Below, in pieces: positions 38,601 to 48,860 of a stretch of DNA of 64,000 bases. The notes under the pieces were generated by a model. That model had not been told where the DNA came from and searched no databases. It saw only the letters and a program-made list of their open reading frames with translations. How positions within the stretch are numbered: position 1 is the first letter of the stretch; the number at the start of each line of letters is the position of its first letter. A program made the translations under genes and the position numbers. The DNA lies in the NCBI GenBank assembly GCA_030158675.1, contig JAOASL010000020.1:1-64000 (forward strand), written 5' to 3'. This DNA is from Burkholderiaceae bacterium. Lineage in GTDB: Bacteria > Pseudomonadota > Gammaproteobacteria > Burkholderiales > Burkholderiaceae_D.

Positions 38601-39147
38601 GGTTTTCGGTCTCGCGGCGGCGCTCCTTGTATTTCGACACGCCGGCGGCTTCCTCGAGGAAGATGCGCAGCTCTTCCGGGCGCGCCTCGATGATGCGCGA
38701 AATCATGCCCTGTCCGATGATGGCGTAGGCACGCGGGCCAAGTCCGGTGCCGAGGAAAATGTCCTGAATGTCCCGGCGGCGCACCGCCTGGTTATTGATG
38801 TAGTAAGTCGAGGTGCCGTCGCGGGTCAGCGTCCGCTTGACCGAAATCTCGGCGAAGGTGCTCCATTGGCCCGCGGCCTTGCCGGCGCTGTTGTCGAACA
38901 CCAGCTCGACCGATGCCCGCCCTGCCGGCTTACGGTTGGTCGAGCCATTGAAGATCACGTCCTGCATCGATTCGCCGCGCAGTTCGGAAGCCTTGGACTC
39001 GCCCAGCACCCAGCGCACGGCATCGATGATGTTCGACTTGCCGCAACCGTTCGGCCCGACCACGCCAACCAGCTGTCCGGGGACCTGAAAGTTGGTCGGA
39101 TCGACAAAGGATTTGAAGCCCGAAAGTTTGATGGAAGTTAACCGCAC
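35620..39147 (-). CDS. smc: Chromosome segregation protein SMC
   Basis: Condensin ATPase that organises the chromosome. Taking GTG at 39147 as start (MRLTSIKLSGFKSFVDPTNF) gives 1175 aa. The Walker A motif is GPNGCGKS at residues 31-38. Two long coiled coils flank a hinge around residues 510-640. The C-terminal head has the ABC signature LLSGGEKALTATALVF and Walker B CLLDEVDAPLDDANTERF. The frame is open to 39198 but the extra 17 residues are not family-like. Divergent from dapC. Confidence 0.96.
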   Translation of the reverse strand: MRLTSIKLSGFKSFVDPTNFQVPGQLVGVVGPNGCGKSNIIDAVRWVLGESKASELRGESMQDVIFNGSTNRKPAGRASVELVFDNSAGKAAGQWSTFAEISVKRTLTRDGTSTYYINNQAVRRRDIQDIFLGTGLGPRAYAIIGQGMISRIIEARPEELRIFLEEAAGVSKYKERRRETENRLQDTRENLQRVDDILRELNVNVDKLQGQAEVAQKFHQLQGDQEEKQKLLWLLRKTEAMAEQQKFARDIEKAQTELEEQTAKLRHVETELEHQRQEHYAAGDRMHQAQGALYQTNSEIGSLEAQIKFVIESRTRLQTQLNSLSAQRDQWQRQSTQFQDELAQAELALAEHGMRVAEAQQVLQMKQEALPAIEEAWRTAQLATTESRARIMQVQQRIELESAHQRNASNILSGLSLRRERLAQEKNMLALPDTAHLTNLKAQVDEREMQLEHAQSELAAAREIQPRLEQERRDAQQSVNAETANYAQLEARLAALRQLQESVQTGSKVAPWLNKHELGELPRLWQKLSIEQGWETALESVLRERTGALEVSNLDWAKAFFSDAPPAKLSLYSLSGTMVPADIAPVGLKPLLAMMKVDDPGLRALMQDWLHGVYIADDAAGALADRLKLPVGATLVTREGHLISKLSVRFYASDSEQDGMLARQQEIDNLTRQLRAQQMLADEARQRSVRADAALAQGTRRLEQLTQQVSSAQQILHSLQIDLLKLTESVERFSQRSMQIDSDLAEIAAQDAEQQQVQAEAEQVLEQLDIELGQVQEAHEDGQTVYLEREAALSRAREHVREFELSAQQAEFAQRSHESRIEELKRSIATALEQSSQLFASMEQGSLELESLDDQAAQAGLQSLLDRRSEQELILANARHELDQLTQRMRQHDESKMAAERGLQPIRDHIVELQLKEQAARLNQEQFSEALANTQADEAALAEKLTDDLRPSYLQGEVTRLTNAISALGPVNLAALDELAQASERKNFLDAQNDDLTEAITTLEDAIHKIDIETRDLLKDTFDKVNHHFGELFPILFGGGNAKLVMTGEEILDSGVQVMAQPPGKKNATIHLLSGGEKALTATALVFSIFQLNPAPFCLLDEVDAPLDDANTERFCNMVKKMSVHTQFLFISHNKIAMEMAQQLIGVTMQEQGVSRIVAVDMESAANLASEQQAA

Positions 39148-39288
39148 GTTTTTTCCCAGCCCAAAAAGAGAAACCGGGCGGCGGGCCCGGCGGGACAATA
39201 TGAGTCACTCAATCATAACATCCGGGTGCGCTATTTCCGATTGAACGAAGGGGCATGACCAGCGAGTCCGCCCAGTGATGTCCAAAGG

Positions 39289-39294
39289 TATAAT
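39289..39294 (+). promoter_or_regulatory. Candidate -10 box for dapC
   Basis: TATAAT lies 41 bp upstream of the dapC ATG in the smc/dapC divergent gap. I see no clear -35 hexamer at standard spacing. Confidence 0.4.
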
Positions 39295-39335
39295 CCGGCG
39301 TCTCGAAAACCCGAAAAACAGCCTCCAGGCACGCC

Positions 39336-40538
39336 GTGAATCCTCTGCTCGCCAAACTTCAGCCTTATCCTTTCGAAAAGCTTCGGCAATTGTTCGCTGG
39401 CGTGACGCCAAACTCTGACTACGCACCGATCAGCCTCGGTATCGGCGAACCCAAGCATCCGACGCCGGCGTTTATTCAGCAGGCGCTGGCCGATCATGTG
39501 TCCGGGCTGGCAAATTACCCGACGACTGCCGGCAGCGATGCGCTGCGCCAGGCCATCTGCGGCTGGCTGGAGCGCCGCTACGGACTGCCGGCACTCAACC
39601 CGGCCACCGAGGTTCTGCCGGTGAATGGCTCACGTGAGGCGCTGTTCGCGCTGGCGCAAGCCGTCATTGACCCGATGGCAAAAGCGGTCGTGGTGTGCCC
39701 GAATCCGTTCTATCAAATTTACGAGGGCGCGGCCTTCCTGGCCGGTGCCGAGCCGTTTTTTGCGAACTCCGATCCAGCCCGCAACTTCGCACCAGACTTT
39801 TCGAGCGTACCGACCGACGTCTGGCCGCGCGTCCAGCTGCTTTACATCTGCACACCCGGCAATCCAACCGGTGCCGTGCTTACGCTGGATGACTGGAAGG
39901 AGCTGTTTACGCTCTCGGATCGCCACGGCTTCGTGATCGCGGCGGACGAGTGCTACTCGGAAATCTACTTCGGCGATCAAAAGCCGCTCGGCGCGATGGA
40001 AGCCGCACATCAGCTTGGCCGCAGCTATGAGCGGCTAATCGCGTTCTCGAGCCTGTCCAAGCGCTCGAACGTGCCCGGCATGCGCTCGGGCTTCGTCGCC
40101 GGCGACCCGGCAATCCTGAAACAATTCCTGCTATACCGCACCTATCACGGCAGCGCGATGAGCCCGTCGGTGCAATCCGCGTCCATCGTGGCGTGGAACG
40201 ACGAGACCCATGTCGAGGAAAACCGCGCCAAATACCTTCGCAAATTTAACCAGGTGACGCCCATGCTGGCTGAGATATTCGATGTCGCCCTGCCCGATGC
40301 CGGCTTCTACCTCTGGGCGCGAGTCGACAAGCTGGCGAAGATCACCGATACCGAATTCGCACGCCGGCTGTACGCCGAATATAATGTGACGGTCCTGCCG
40401 GGTAGCTATGTCGCGCGCGACGCGCATGGCATCAACCCTGGTGCGAACCGCATCCGCATGGCGCTGGTCGCCGAAGTCGACGAGTGCCTTGAGGCCGCCC
40501 GGCGCATCGTTGAATTCACGCGCAAACTGGCTGCCTGA
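39336..40538 (+). CDS. dapC: Succinyldiaminopimelate transaminase
   Basis: PLP-dependent aminotransferase of the succinylase branch of lysine/meso-DAP synthesis. The 400-aa class I/II aminotransferase starts MNPLLAKLQPYPFEKLRQLFAG and has the FYQIYEGAAFLAGAEP and ICTPGNPTGAVLT motifs. The PLP lysine is Lys242 in SSLSKRSNVPGMRSGF. It is followed at once by dapD and then dapE, which supports this assignment over other aspartate-type transaminases. Confidence 0.94.
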   Translation: MNPLLAKLQPYPFEKLRQLFAGVTPNSDYAPISLGIGEPKHPTPAFIQQALADHVSGLANYPTTAGSDALRQAICGWLERRYGLPALNPATEVLPVNGSREALFALAQAVIDPMAKAVVVCPNPFYQIYEGAAFLAGAEPFFANSDPARNFAPDFSSVPTDVWPRVQLLYICTPGNPTGAVLTLDDWKELFTLSDRHGFVIAADECYSEIYFGDQKPLGAMEAAHQLGRSYERLIAFSSLSKRSNVPGMRSGFVAGDPAILKQFLLYRTYHGSAMSPSVQSASIVAWNDETHVEENRAKYLRKFNQVTPMLAEIFDVALPDAGFYLWARVDKLAKITDTEFARRLYAEYNVTVLPGSYVARDAHGINPGANRIRMALVAEVDECLEAARRIVEFTRKLAA

Positions 40539-40568
40539 ACCTACCCTTACTTCGCAAACAAAAACACC

Positions 40569-41396
<828 letters not shown>

Positions 41397-41400
41397 TCAA

Positions 41401-41442
41401 AAAGCCGCCGGACGCCGGTTCATGCCGGCATACGGCGGCTTT
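41401..41442 (+). terminator. Hairpin after dapD
   Basis: AAAGCCGCCG (41401-41410) and CGGCGGCTTT (41433-41442) form a perfect 10-bp stem with a further GCCGG/CCGGC stem inside. The U tail is only three bases, so termination may be partial. It separates dapD from the downstream yffB-dapE pair. Confidence 0.6.
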
Positions 41443-41455
41443 GACTTGTATAAAA

Positions 41456-42930
<1,475 letters not shown>

Positions 42931-42990
42931 GGAACCTTCAACCGAACAACTGTACACAAGTGGCTCCCGCACATCCGCACAGGAGCCACG

Positions 42991-44832
42991 ATGAGTTTTC
43001 ATACAGCGAATCTTCAACCAACTTATCCCGCAACTACGACGACCGTTATAACCGCGACAACGGATACAACGGCAACGACAGTCACCACTACCACAACAAC
43101 CACGGCGGCACCGACCACCGTTCTAAAAATGGTCACGCGTCCTACGGGTGGCCACGCCAGTACCCTAGGCCTAAGCTGGGAAACACCAGACGATCGGGCA
43201 AAGTATCTCGACACAACCGGCCTTCCCCCTATCTACGCTGCCGTCATTAACGATGACTGGGAACTCGCGGCAACGATGCTGTCTGCGAAGCAGATCGGCA
43301 CCACATGGCAGTTTGATCCGCGTGCAGCAGGTGCTGCTGCTGGTGCCGCCGACTGGCAAAACGGTCTGACGCACCCAAACAAGCAAGTCCAGAAAGTGGC
43401 CATCATCGAGATGGCATTAGCCCTCGTGCACGGAAGCACCACCGATGACGCTGGCTGCCTGCACGGAACCAGTCTACTGACGCTCTGCCTGAAAAAACAC
43501 GCGCCTGCAGCCTTCCTGAAACAGCTGATCGCCTCGATCAAGGCACACTCGCCGGACGGCTTGAATCTTCCCGACCCCAGCGGGCGCACACCGCTCTATG
43601 TCGCTGCAGAACAAGGCGTGAAGGAGCAAGTGACGTTACTTCTTGCTGAAGGTGCTGACCCGATAGCCCGATGCAATTTCCAGCAGATCAGTGATCCCGC
43701 CGACATGCCGACGGCGCATGAGGCTGCGGTAAACAGCCAGCATCAGGAGATTTTTGAAATCCTCCTCGGAAAATCCATGGCATCTTCCGATTGGCTTAAA
43801 GCCTATCAAGCAGGCGACGATGTCCTGTCTCTTCGCAAATGGACAAGTCGCCACAGCGCGGACGAGGTCCGGGCACTGGCTGGCCGATTCCCTGACCTGG
43901 CGCTTATCCTAATGAATGCAGACGATAAATCCGGCAACAGCGGCATCTACCGCTGCATCGCCAACGGAGACTGGCCTGATGTTCCCTTCCATCCGCTGGG
44001 AAGGTCGGCTTGGGAAAAAAAGCCGTTGTGCGTCGCCGCCGCTTTAGGGCAAGCCGACATTTTTTTCCGCATGCTGGATATTTGCCTGACTGATGGGACT
44101 TTCAAACAGGACCGCATTGATGCGGAACGCATCATCGCCGATTTTCTGAAGCATTCCCCTGTTGAAAAAGCAATTCAATTGCCGGAACGATGGCCTGACG
44201 CGAAGAACCTGTTTTGCGAACTGATCTCTGAAAGTCGATTTCTCGGCGAGATCAGTTCGAATTTCGGAAAATTTTCGAATCTTGTGGCATTCGCATGGCC
44301 CTTATTGGATGCTCGACAACGGACAGCCGTCGTGATGGCCACATCGAATCTTGACGCACACCATCTGCGCTTTGTGATGGGCTTGGGTCATGTTGAAGTC
44401 GAGCATAATTACTGGCGCCTGATGCAGCTTGTCGCTGCATCAAATAGAAAAACGGCATTGTACGAACTGATAGAGACATACTCGCCTTTCGTATCGAATG
44501 CTATTGCAGCGCTACAGTTGGGCGAAATGGATGTACCCATCGAATTGATCGCGCAGGTACTCAACGCAGGAAGCACCCTATTGTTCGACAGGTTCATTCA
44601 GGCCAGCCTTGATGTGCAATTGCTGCTCGATGCGGACAGCGAACTATTTTTAGCCTACCTGGCCGATTGCAATCCTTCCCGCTTGCGTGACTGGCTTGCA
44701 GGCTGCGAATTCACGGTGACCGACGAGGCGCTAGATAACGCGCGTACAGAGGCCGGACGGCAAGCATTGATCACCCTGAAAACGGAAAAAACATCAGGCG
44801 AGGGCAACGTCGCCAGCGGCGTAACGGGATAG
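42991..44832 (+). CDS. Ankyrin-repeat-type protein of unknown function
   Basis: A 613-aa protein with a clear Shine-Dalgarno (AGGAG) before its ATG. Residues 15-43 form a threonine-rich tract. Weak ankyrin-like units follow: GLPPIYAAVINDDWELAATML (about 75-95) and a good one, DPSGRTPLYVAAEQGVKEQVTLLLAEGADPI (about 195-225), then PTAHEAAVNSQHQEIFEILLG. The remaining 370 residues are mostly helical with no domain I recognise. There is no signal peptide or membrane helix. Base composition is visibly more AT-rich than dapE or prmB on either side, suggesting acquisition. Ankyrin units mediate protein binding; host-directed effector function is possible but unproven. Confidence 0.75.
   Translation: MSFHTANLQPTYPATTTTVITATTDTTATTVTTTTTTTAAPTTVLKMVTRPTGGHASTLGLSWETPDDRAKYLDTTGLPPIYAAVINDDWELAATMLSAKQIGTTWQFDPRAAGAAAGAADWQNGLTHPNKQVQKVAIIEMALALVHGSTTDDAGCLHGTSLLTLCLKKHAPAAFLKQLIASIKAHSPDGLNLPDPSGRTPLYVAAEQGVKEQVTLLLAEGADPIARCNFQQISDPADMPTAHEAAVNSQHQEIFEILLGKSMASSDWLKAYQAGDDVLSLRKWTSRHSADEVRALAGRFPDLALILMNADDKSGNSGIYRCIANGDWPDVPFHPLGRSAWEKKPLCVAAALGQADIFFRMLDICLTDGTFKQDRIDAERIIADFLKHSPVEKAIQLPERWPDAKNLFCELISESRFLGEISSNFGKFSNLVAFAWPLLDARQRTAVVMATSNLDAHHLRFVMGLGHVEVEHNYWRLMQLVAASNRKTALYELIETYSPFVSNAIAALQLGEMDVPIELIAQVLNAGSTLLFDRFIQASLDVQLLLDADSELFLAYLADCNPSRLRDWLAGCEFTVTDEALDNARTEAGRQALITLKTEKTSGEGNVASGVTG
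43033..43119 (+). repeat. Threonine-codon low-complexity tract
   Basis: About 29 codons, of which 20 are ACN (Thr) with scattered Ala, Val, Ile, Asp and Pro. Third positions vary (ACT, ACG, ACC, ACA), so the amino-acid composition rather than a fixed DNA unit is conserved. This looks like a disordered linker or secretion-type N-terminus. Confidence 0.7.
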
Positions 44833-44951
44833 GCTTAATTATTGAGGTCTGACGGCAGCACAGCTCACCGGATTGCCGCCTTCCCCGCGCAATCCGGTAT
44901 CCTTGCGCCTTTGAATGATCTTCTCCCTGCGACCGAGCCGGGAATGCCGCA

Positions 44952-45830
44952 ATGCCCTTACCTTTCCAAACCCTGCGCGACCTGCTGCGCCATGCCGTCA
45001 CCCGCTTCAACACCGAGAAACTATTTTTCGGTCACGGCAGCGACAACGCCTATGACGAAGCAGCCTACCTGCTGCTGCACACGCTGAAGCTTCCGCTCGA
45101 TCAGTTAGAGCCTTTCCTCGATGCGCGCCTGACTGAAGCGGAAATTGCCACCCTGCTCAGCCTGATCGAACGGCGCGCGAAAGACCGCGTGCCCGTCGCC
45201 TATCTGACTCATGAAGCACTGCTCGGCGACTACCGCTTCTATGTGGATGAACGTGTGATCGTGCCACGCTCCTTCATCGCAGAACTGATTCCCGAGCAAT
45301 TCCAGCCATGGATCGCCGACCCGGACGAGGTGACGCACGTACTTGAGCTGTGCACCGGTTCCGGATGCCTGGCGATCATGCTGGCGGATGCCTTCCCGAA
45401 CGCCCGTGTCGATGCAATCGATCTGTCGGCCGACGCACTGGATGTGGCAAAGCGAAACGTCGACGACTATCACCTGCAAGACCGGATCGCGCTGCTCCGG
45501 TCTGACCTCTACGATGATCTGCCGAAAAGAAAATACGATCTGATCGTTACCAACCCGCCTTATGTGAACAGCGCATCGATGGCGAAATTGCCTGCTGAAT
45601 TTCTGAATGAGCCGCAAATCGCGCTCGCCGGCGGCGCGGATGGAATGGATCTGGTCCGTCGTATCGTCGCCGGAGCCAAAGAGCGGCTGACACCCAACGG
45701 TGTGCTGGTCGTCGAGATCGGCAATGAATTCGCACATGCAGAAGCCGCGTTTGCCGCCTTTGAGCTGACGTGGCTTTCGACGAGCGCGGGGGACGAGGCC
45801 GTCTTTCTGCTGACTGCTGATCAGCTTTGA
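44952..45830 (+). CDS. prmB: Ribosomal protein L3 N5-glutamine methyltransferase
   Basis: Methylates a glutamine of ribosomal protein L3. The 292-aa product has the helical N-terminal domain (FFGHGSDNAYDEAAYLLLHTL), the SAM-binding site VLELCTGSGCLAIMLADAFP, and the catalytic NPPYVN motif in DLIVTNPPYVNSASM. The PrmB/PrmC distinction rests on the N-terminus, which is PrmB-like. It lies downstream of the ankyrin gene and upstream of an ABC-F gene. Confidence 0.93.
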   Translation: MPLPFQTLRDLLRHAVTRFNTEKLFFGHGSDNAYDEAAYLLLHTLKLPLDQLEPFLDARLTEAEIATLLSLIERRAKDRVPVAYLTHEALLGDYRFYVDERVIVPRSFIAELIPEQFQPWIADPDEVTHVLELCTGSGCLAIMLADAFPNARVDAIDLSADALDVAKRNVDDYHLQDRIALLRSDLYDDLPKRKYDLIVTNPPYVNSASMAKLPAEFLNEPQIALAGGADGMDLVRRIVAGAKERLTPNGVLVVEIGNEFAHAEAAFAAFELTWLSTSAGDEAVFLLTADQL

Positions 45831-45847
45831 TCATTGAATGACTCCGA

Positions 45848-45878
45848 ATCCCGGCCTGTGCCGGGATGACGATTTTTT
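45848..45878 (+). terminator. Terminator or REP-like hairpin after prmB
   Basis: ATCCCGGC (45848-45855), loop CTGT, GCCGGGAT (45860-45867) is a perfect 8-bp stem, followed by GACGATTTTTT. It resembles the short palindromic repeats (..CCCGGCC..GCCGGGATGACG) scattered in many Burkholderiales genomes. Only one copy is seen in this window. Confidence 0.5.
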
Positions 45879-45947
45879 GCCGACACCGGTTGAAGCGCCA
45901 CCCCGGCGCACCCAGCGATCTCGCGGCTGCGCCTTTTCCCTGACACC

Positions 45948-47888
45948 ATGATACGTCTCCAACAACTCAGCCTGATGCGCGGCACCAAGCCGCTGTTCGA
46001 GCTGGCCGACCTCACCCTCAACCCCGGCGAAAAAGTCGGCCTGATCGGTGCCAACGGCACTGGCAAGTCCACGCTGTTCGCCATGCTGCGCGACGAACTG
46101 CATCCGGATGCCGGCAGCATTGACTATCCGAAGCAATGGCGCGTGGCCTATGTCGCACAGGAGACACCGGCGCTCGATCGCACAGCGGTCGATTACGCAA
46201 TTGATGGCGATGCTCATCTGCGCACACTTGAACGCGAACTGCAGGCGCTCGAAATGCAAGGAGCACAGGCTGACGGCCATCGGATCGGCGAACTGCACGC
46301 CAGGCTGGCTGACGCCGATGCCTATACCGTGAAATCACGCGCCGAGCAGCTGCTGACGGGCCTGGGCTTCTCGGAGCAGCAAATGACACAACCAGTCGCC
46401 AGCTTTTCCGGTGGCTGGCGCATGCGGCTCAATCTCGCGCAGGCACTGATGTGCCCGTCTGAGCTGCTGTTGCTCGACGAGCCGACCAACCACCTTGATC
46501 TGGACGCTATCCTGTGGCTGGAAGACTGGCTCAAACGCTACCCGGGCACGCTGATCGTGATTTCGCACGATCGCGACTTCCTCGACGGCGTGACCAATGT
46601 CATCGTGCATATCGACGAGCGCAGGCTGAAACGCTACTCGGGCAACTACAGCGCCTTCGAGCGTCAGCGCGCGGCGCAGCTCGTGCTGGCTCAGGCTTTG
46701 CTGGAAAGACAGCAGCGCAAGCGCGAACATTTGCAATCCTTCATTGATCGCTTCAAGGCCAAAGCCACCAAGGCAAAGCAGGCCCAAAGCCGCGTCAAGG
46801 CACTCGCACGGATGGAAGAACTTGCGCCTCTGCGCGCTGCCGCAGAATTTTCATTTGAATTCCGCGAGCCCGAGCGCGCGCCCAATCCATTGCTGGTGCT
46901 GGACAAGGTTGACGCCGGCTATCGCAACGACAGTGGCGAAGAAAAAATCATCGTCCAGGGTATCGAATTCGCGCTGCAGACCGGCCAGCGCATCGGCTTG
47001 CTCGGCGTGAACGGTGCCGGCAAATCGACGCTGATCAAGATTATCGCCGGCGATCTGGCGCCGTTGCATGGCGTTGCGCGTTTGGGCAAAGGACTCGCGA
47101 TCGGCTATTTCGCGCAGCACCAGCTGGAAATGCTGCGACCTGATGATTCGCCAATGATGCACCTGATGCGCATCGCGCCCGATGTGCGCGAGCAGGAGTT
47201 GCGCGACTTCCTCGGTCGCTTCAACTTCCCCGGCGAGATGGTTAAAAGCCCGATCGCGCCTTTTTCAGGCGGCGAAAAGGCACGGCTGGCGCTGGCACTG
47301 ATCGTCTGGCAGCGCCCCAACCTGTTATTGCTGGATGAACCGACCAACCATCTGGATCTGGAAACGCGCGAGGCACTCACCGAAGCGCTTGCGCAGTTCG
47401 ATGGCACAGTGCTGCTGGTTTCGCACGACCGTCATCTGCTGCGAGCGACTGCTGATGAATTCATGATCGTGGCCGACGGCAAACTCAAACCATTCGATGG
47501 CGATCTTGACGACTATCGGGACTGGCTGTTCAAGTCGCGCGCGGCAGCAGCATCCAATCCCGCGAGCACGCTGACCACATCAGCCGAGAGCCCGGCCATT
47601 GACCGACGCGAGCAGCGCCGAATCGACGCGGAAGAGCGTCAGCGCTTGTCGTCGCTACGCAAGCCGCTGGAAAAACGGCTGCAGCAGGTGGAAGCAGCGA
47701 TGGCAAAGAGTGAACAGGAACGTGCAAAGCTGGACGCCGCGCTGGCGCAGCCAGATATCTACGATGCCTCGCGCAAAGATGAACTCAGGCCCTTGCTCGC
47801 TCAGCAAACCGAGGTCAAAAAAGCGTTGGACGCGCTGGAAGGCGAATGGCTGGATCTGCAGGACTCGCTGGAGCAGATCGACAAGTAA
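45948..47888 (+). CDS. yheS: ABC-F family ATPase, YheS-like
   Basis: A soluble protein with two ATP-binding cassettes and no membrane domain; ABC-F proteins act on the ribosome. The 646-aa product has Walker A GLIGANGTGKSTL (about residue 35) and GLLGVNGAGKSTL (about 350), signatures FSGGWRMRLNLAQAL and FSGGEKARLALAL, and Walker B LLLLDEPTNHLDL in both halves. The inter-domain linker (QSFIDRFKAKATKAKQAQSRVKALARME) is the YheS-type motif. A C-terminal coiled coil follows. It starts about 117 bp after prmB. Confidence 0.93.
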   Translation: MIRLQQLSLMRGTKPLFELADLTLNPGEKVGLIGANGTGKSTLFAMLRDELHPDAGSIDYPKQWRVAYVAQETPALDRTAVDYAIDGDAHLRTLERELQALEMQGAQADGHRIGELHARLADADAYTVKSRAEQLLTGLGFSEQQMTQPVASFSGGWRMRLNLAQALMCPSELLLLDEPTNHLDLDAILWLEDWLKRYPGTLIVISHDRDFLDGVTNVIVHIDERRLKRYSGNYSAFERQRAAQLVLAQALLERQQRKREHLQSFIDRFKAKATKAKQAQSRVKALARMEELAPLRAAAEFSFEFREPERAPNPLLVLDKVDAGYRNDSGEEKIIVQGIEFALQTGQRIGLLGVNGAGKSTLIKIIAGDLAPLHGVARLGKGLAIGYFAQHQLEMLRPDDSPMMHLMRIAPDVREQELRDFLGRFNFPGEMVKSPIAPFSGGEKARLALALIVWQRPNLLLLDEPTNHLDLETREALTEALAQFDGTVLLVSHDRHLLRATADEFMIVADGKLKPFDGDLDDYRDWLFKSRAAAASNPASTLTTSAESPAIDRREQRRIDAEERQRLSSLRKPLEKRLQQVEAAMAKSEQERAKLDAALAQPDIYDASRKDELRPLLAQQTEVKKALDALEGEWLDLQDSLEQIDK

Positions 47889-48001
47889 GCGATTTCAGAC
47901 CAGCGAGGCTCTGCTTTTCTCCGTTGCGGAACAGCAGCTCGGTCACTCGTTTAGCCAAGCTGAAGAACTGAAGAACCTTCCGAATTCGACTGCTGATAAC
48001 G

Positions 48002-48646
48002 TCAGCTTTCATCGCCGCTTAACAAATCATTGGGCGGAGCGACGCATCCTTGCGAGAACATCGCCGGCAAGAATATTTCAGTCACCAGCAAATGTTCGTG
48101 CTCTAGCAGAAATACGGTGCGACGCGCCCAGCATGGCGTATCCGCTGTGCCGGGCGCGCGGCGCACTAGCGCAAAAAGGGCCATGTGCGCTTCGATCACG
48201 GTAAATTCCCGCTTCAGCCAGCGGGGGGTGTCGCGAGCAAATAACAGCTCGCCGAGCGGACGCGAGCCCAGCGAGTTCAGTTCCTGATGGGCGCGCAACT
48301 TCGACGATACATACACAGTCCGCGCCACCAATCTCGACTGCCGCCCACACCAGAGAACGACTTCGCGCACGTGGCCAGCCTGGTCTGTTGTGTTCAGCAA
48401 TGTCCGTTCATCTGCAAGCAAAGAACCGGAAGAATCGTGCACCACCTGTACGCTCATTTCCGGGCCAAACGTTTGCTGCAGCGCCCGAGTCATGGAGGTG
48501 TCGAGCAATATCCAGGCACGTACGTACGGAGGAACCGGCTTGGGCAAGCCGAAGGAGGCATCGCGCCAGCACGGCGCACCACGCGCACAGGAGTCAACAT
48601 CCAGATGCGATGATGAATTGCGAATCCGAGCATTTTCCCGGTACAT
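48002..48646 (-). CDS. ubiC: Chorismate lyase-like protein
   Basis: UbiC splits chorismate into 4-hydroxybenzoate and pyruvate for ubiquinone synthesis. The match rests on WILLDTSMTRALQQ, VREVVLWCGRQSRLVARTVYVSSKL, LNSLGSRPLGELLF, WARRTVFLLEHEHLLVTEIFLP: the E. coli pattern of RE-LLC, ARTV-P-STL, LG-PLG-LF and LLTELFLP, including the conserved Arg and Glu. Starting at ATG 48646 gives 214 aa, about 50 longer than E. coli UbiC, mostly at the N-terminus. A shorter start is possible. ubiA is not adjacent. It is divergent from a CoA transferase gene. Confidence 0.78.
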   Translation of the reverse strand: MYRENARIRNSSSHLDVDSCARGAPCWRDASFGLPKPVPPYVRAWILLDTSMTRALQQTFGPEMSVQVVHDSSGSLLADERTLLNTTDQAGHVREVVLWCGRQSRLVARTVYVSSKLRAHQELNSLGSRPLGELLFARDTPRWLKREFTVIEAHMALFALVRRAPGTADTPCWARRTVFLLEHEHLLVTEIFLPAMFSQGCVAPPNDLLSGDES

Positions 48647-48860
48647 GTTCTTGAATCTCTGAAATGGGTGACTTGACCCTGACGGTCTTGGCACGGTTGA
48701 TCGACATCGCAACGAAGTCGATTCTAGGTCAATCGATATCGGGCAGATGCTCCCTCAGGCTGGTAGTGCATGATTCACCACAACAGCCTCCGCTATCGCC
48801 ATGACGAGCCAGGGAACCGATGGCACAGGGTCTCGTTTCTCTTCCGGCATAATCCCAATC

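Noticed and set aside
43033-43119. Possible tandem DNA repeat or CRISPR-like element
   Set aside because: The ACN triplets vary in third position with no constant unit and no spacers; it is a threonine-rich coding tract.
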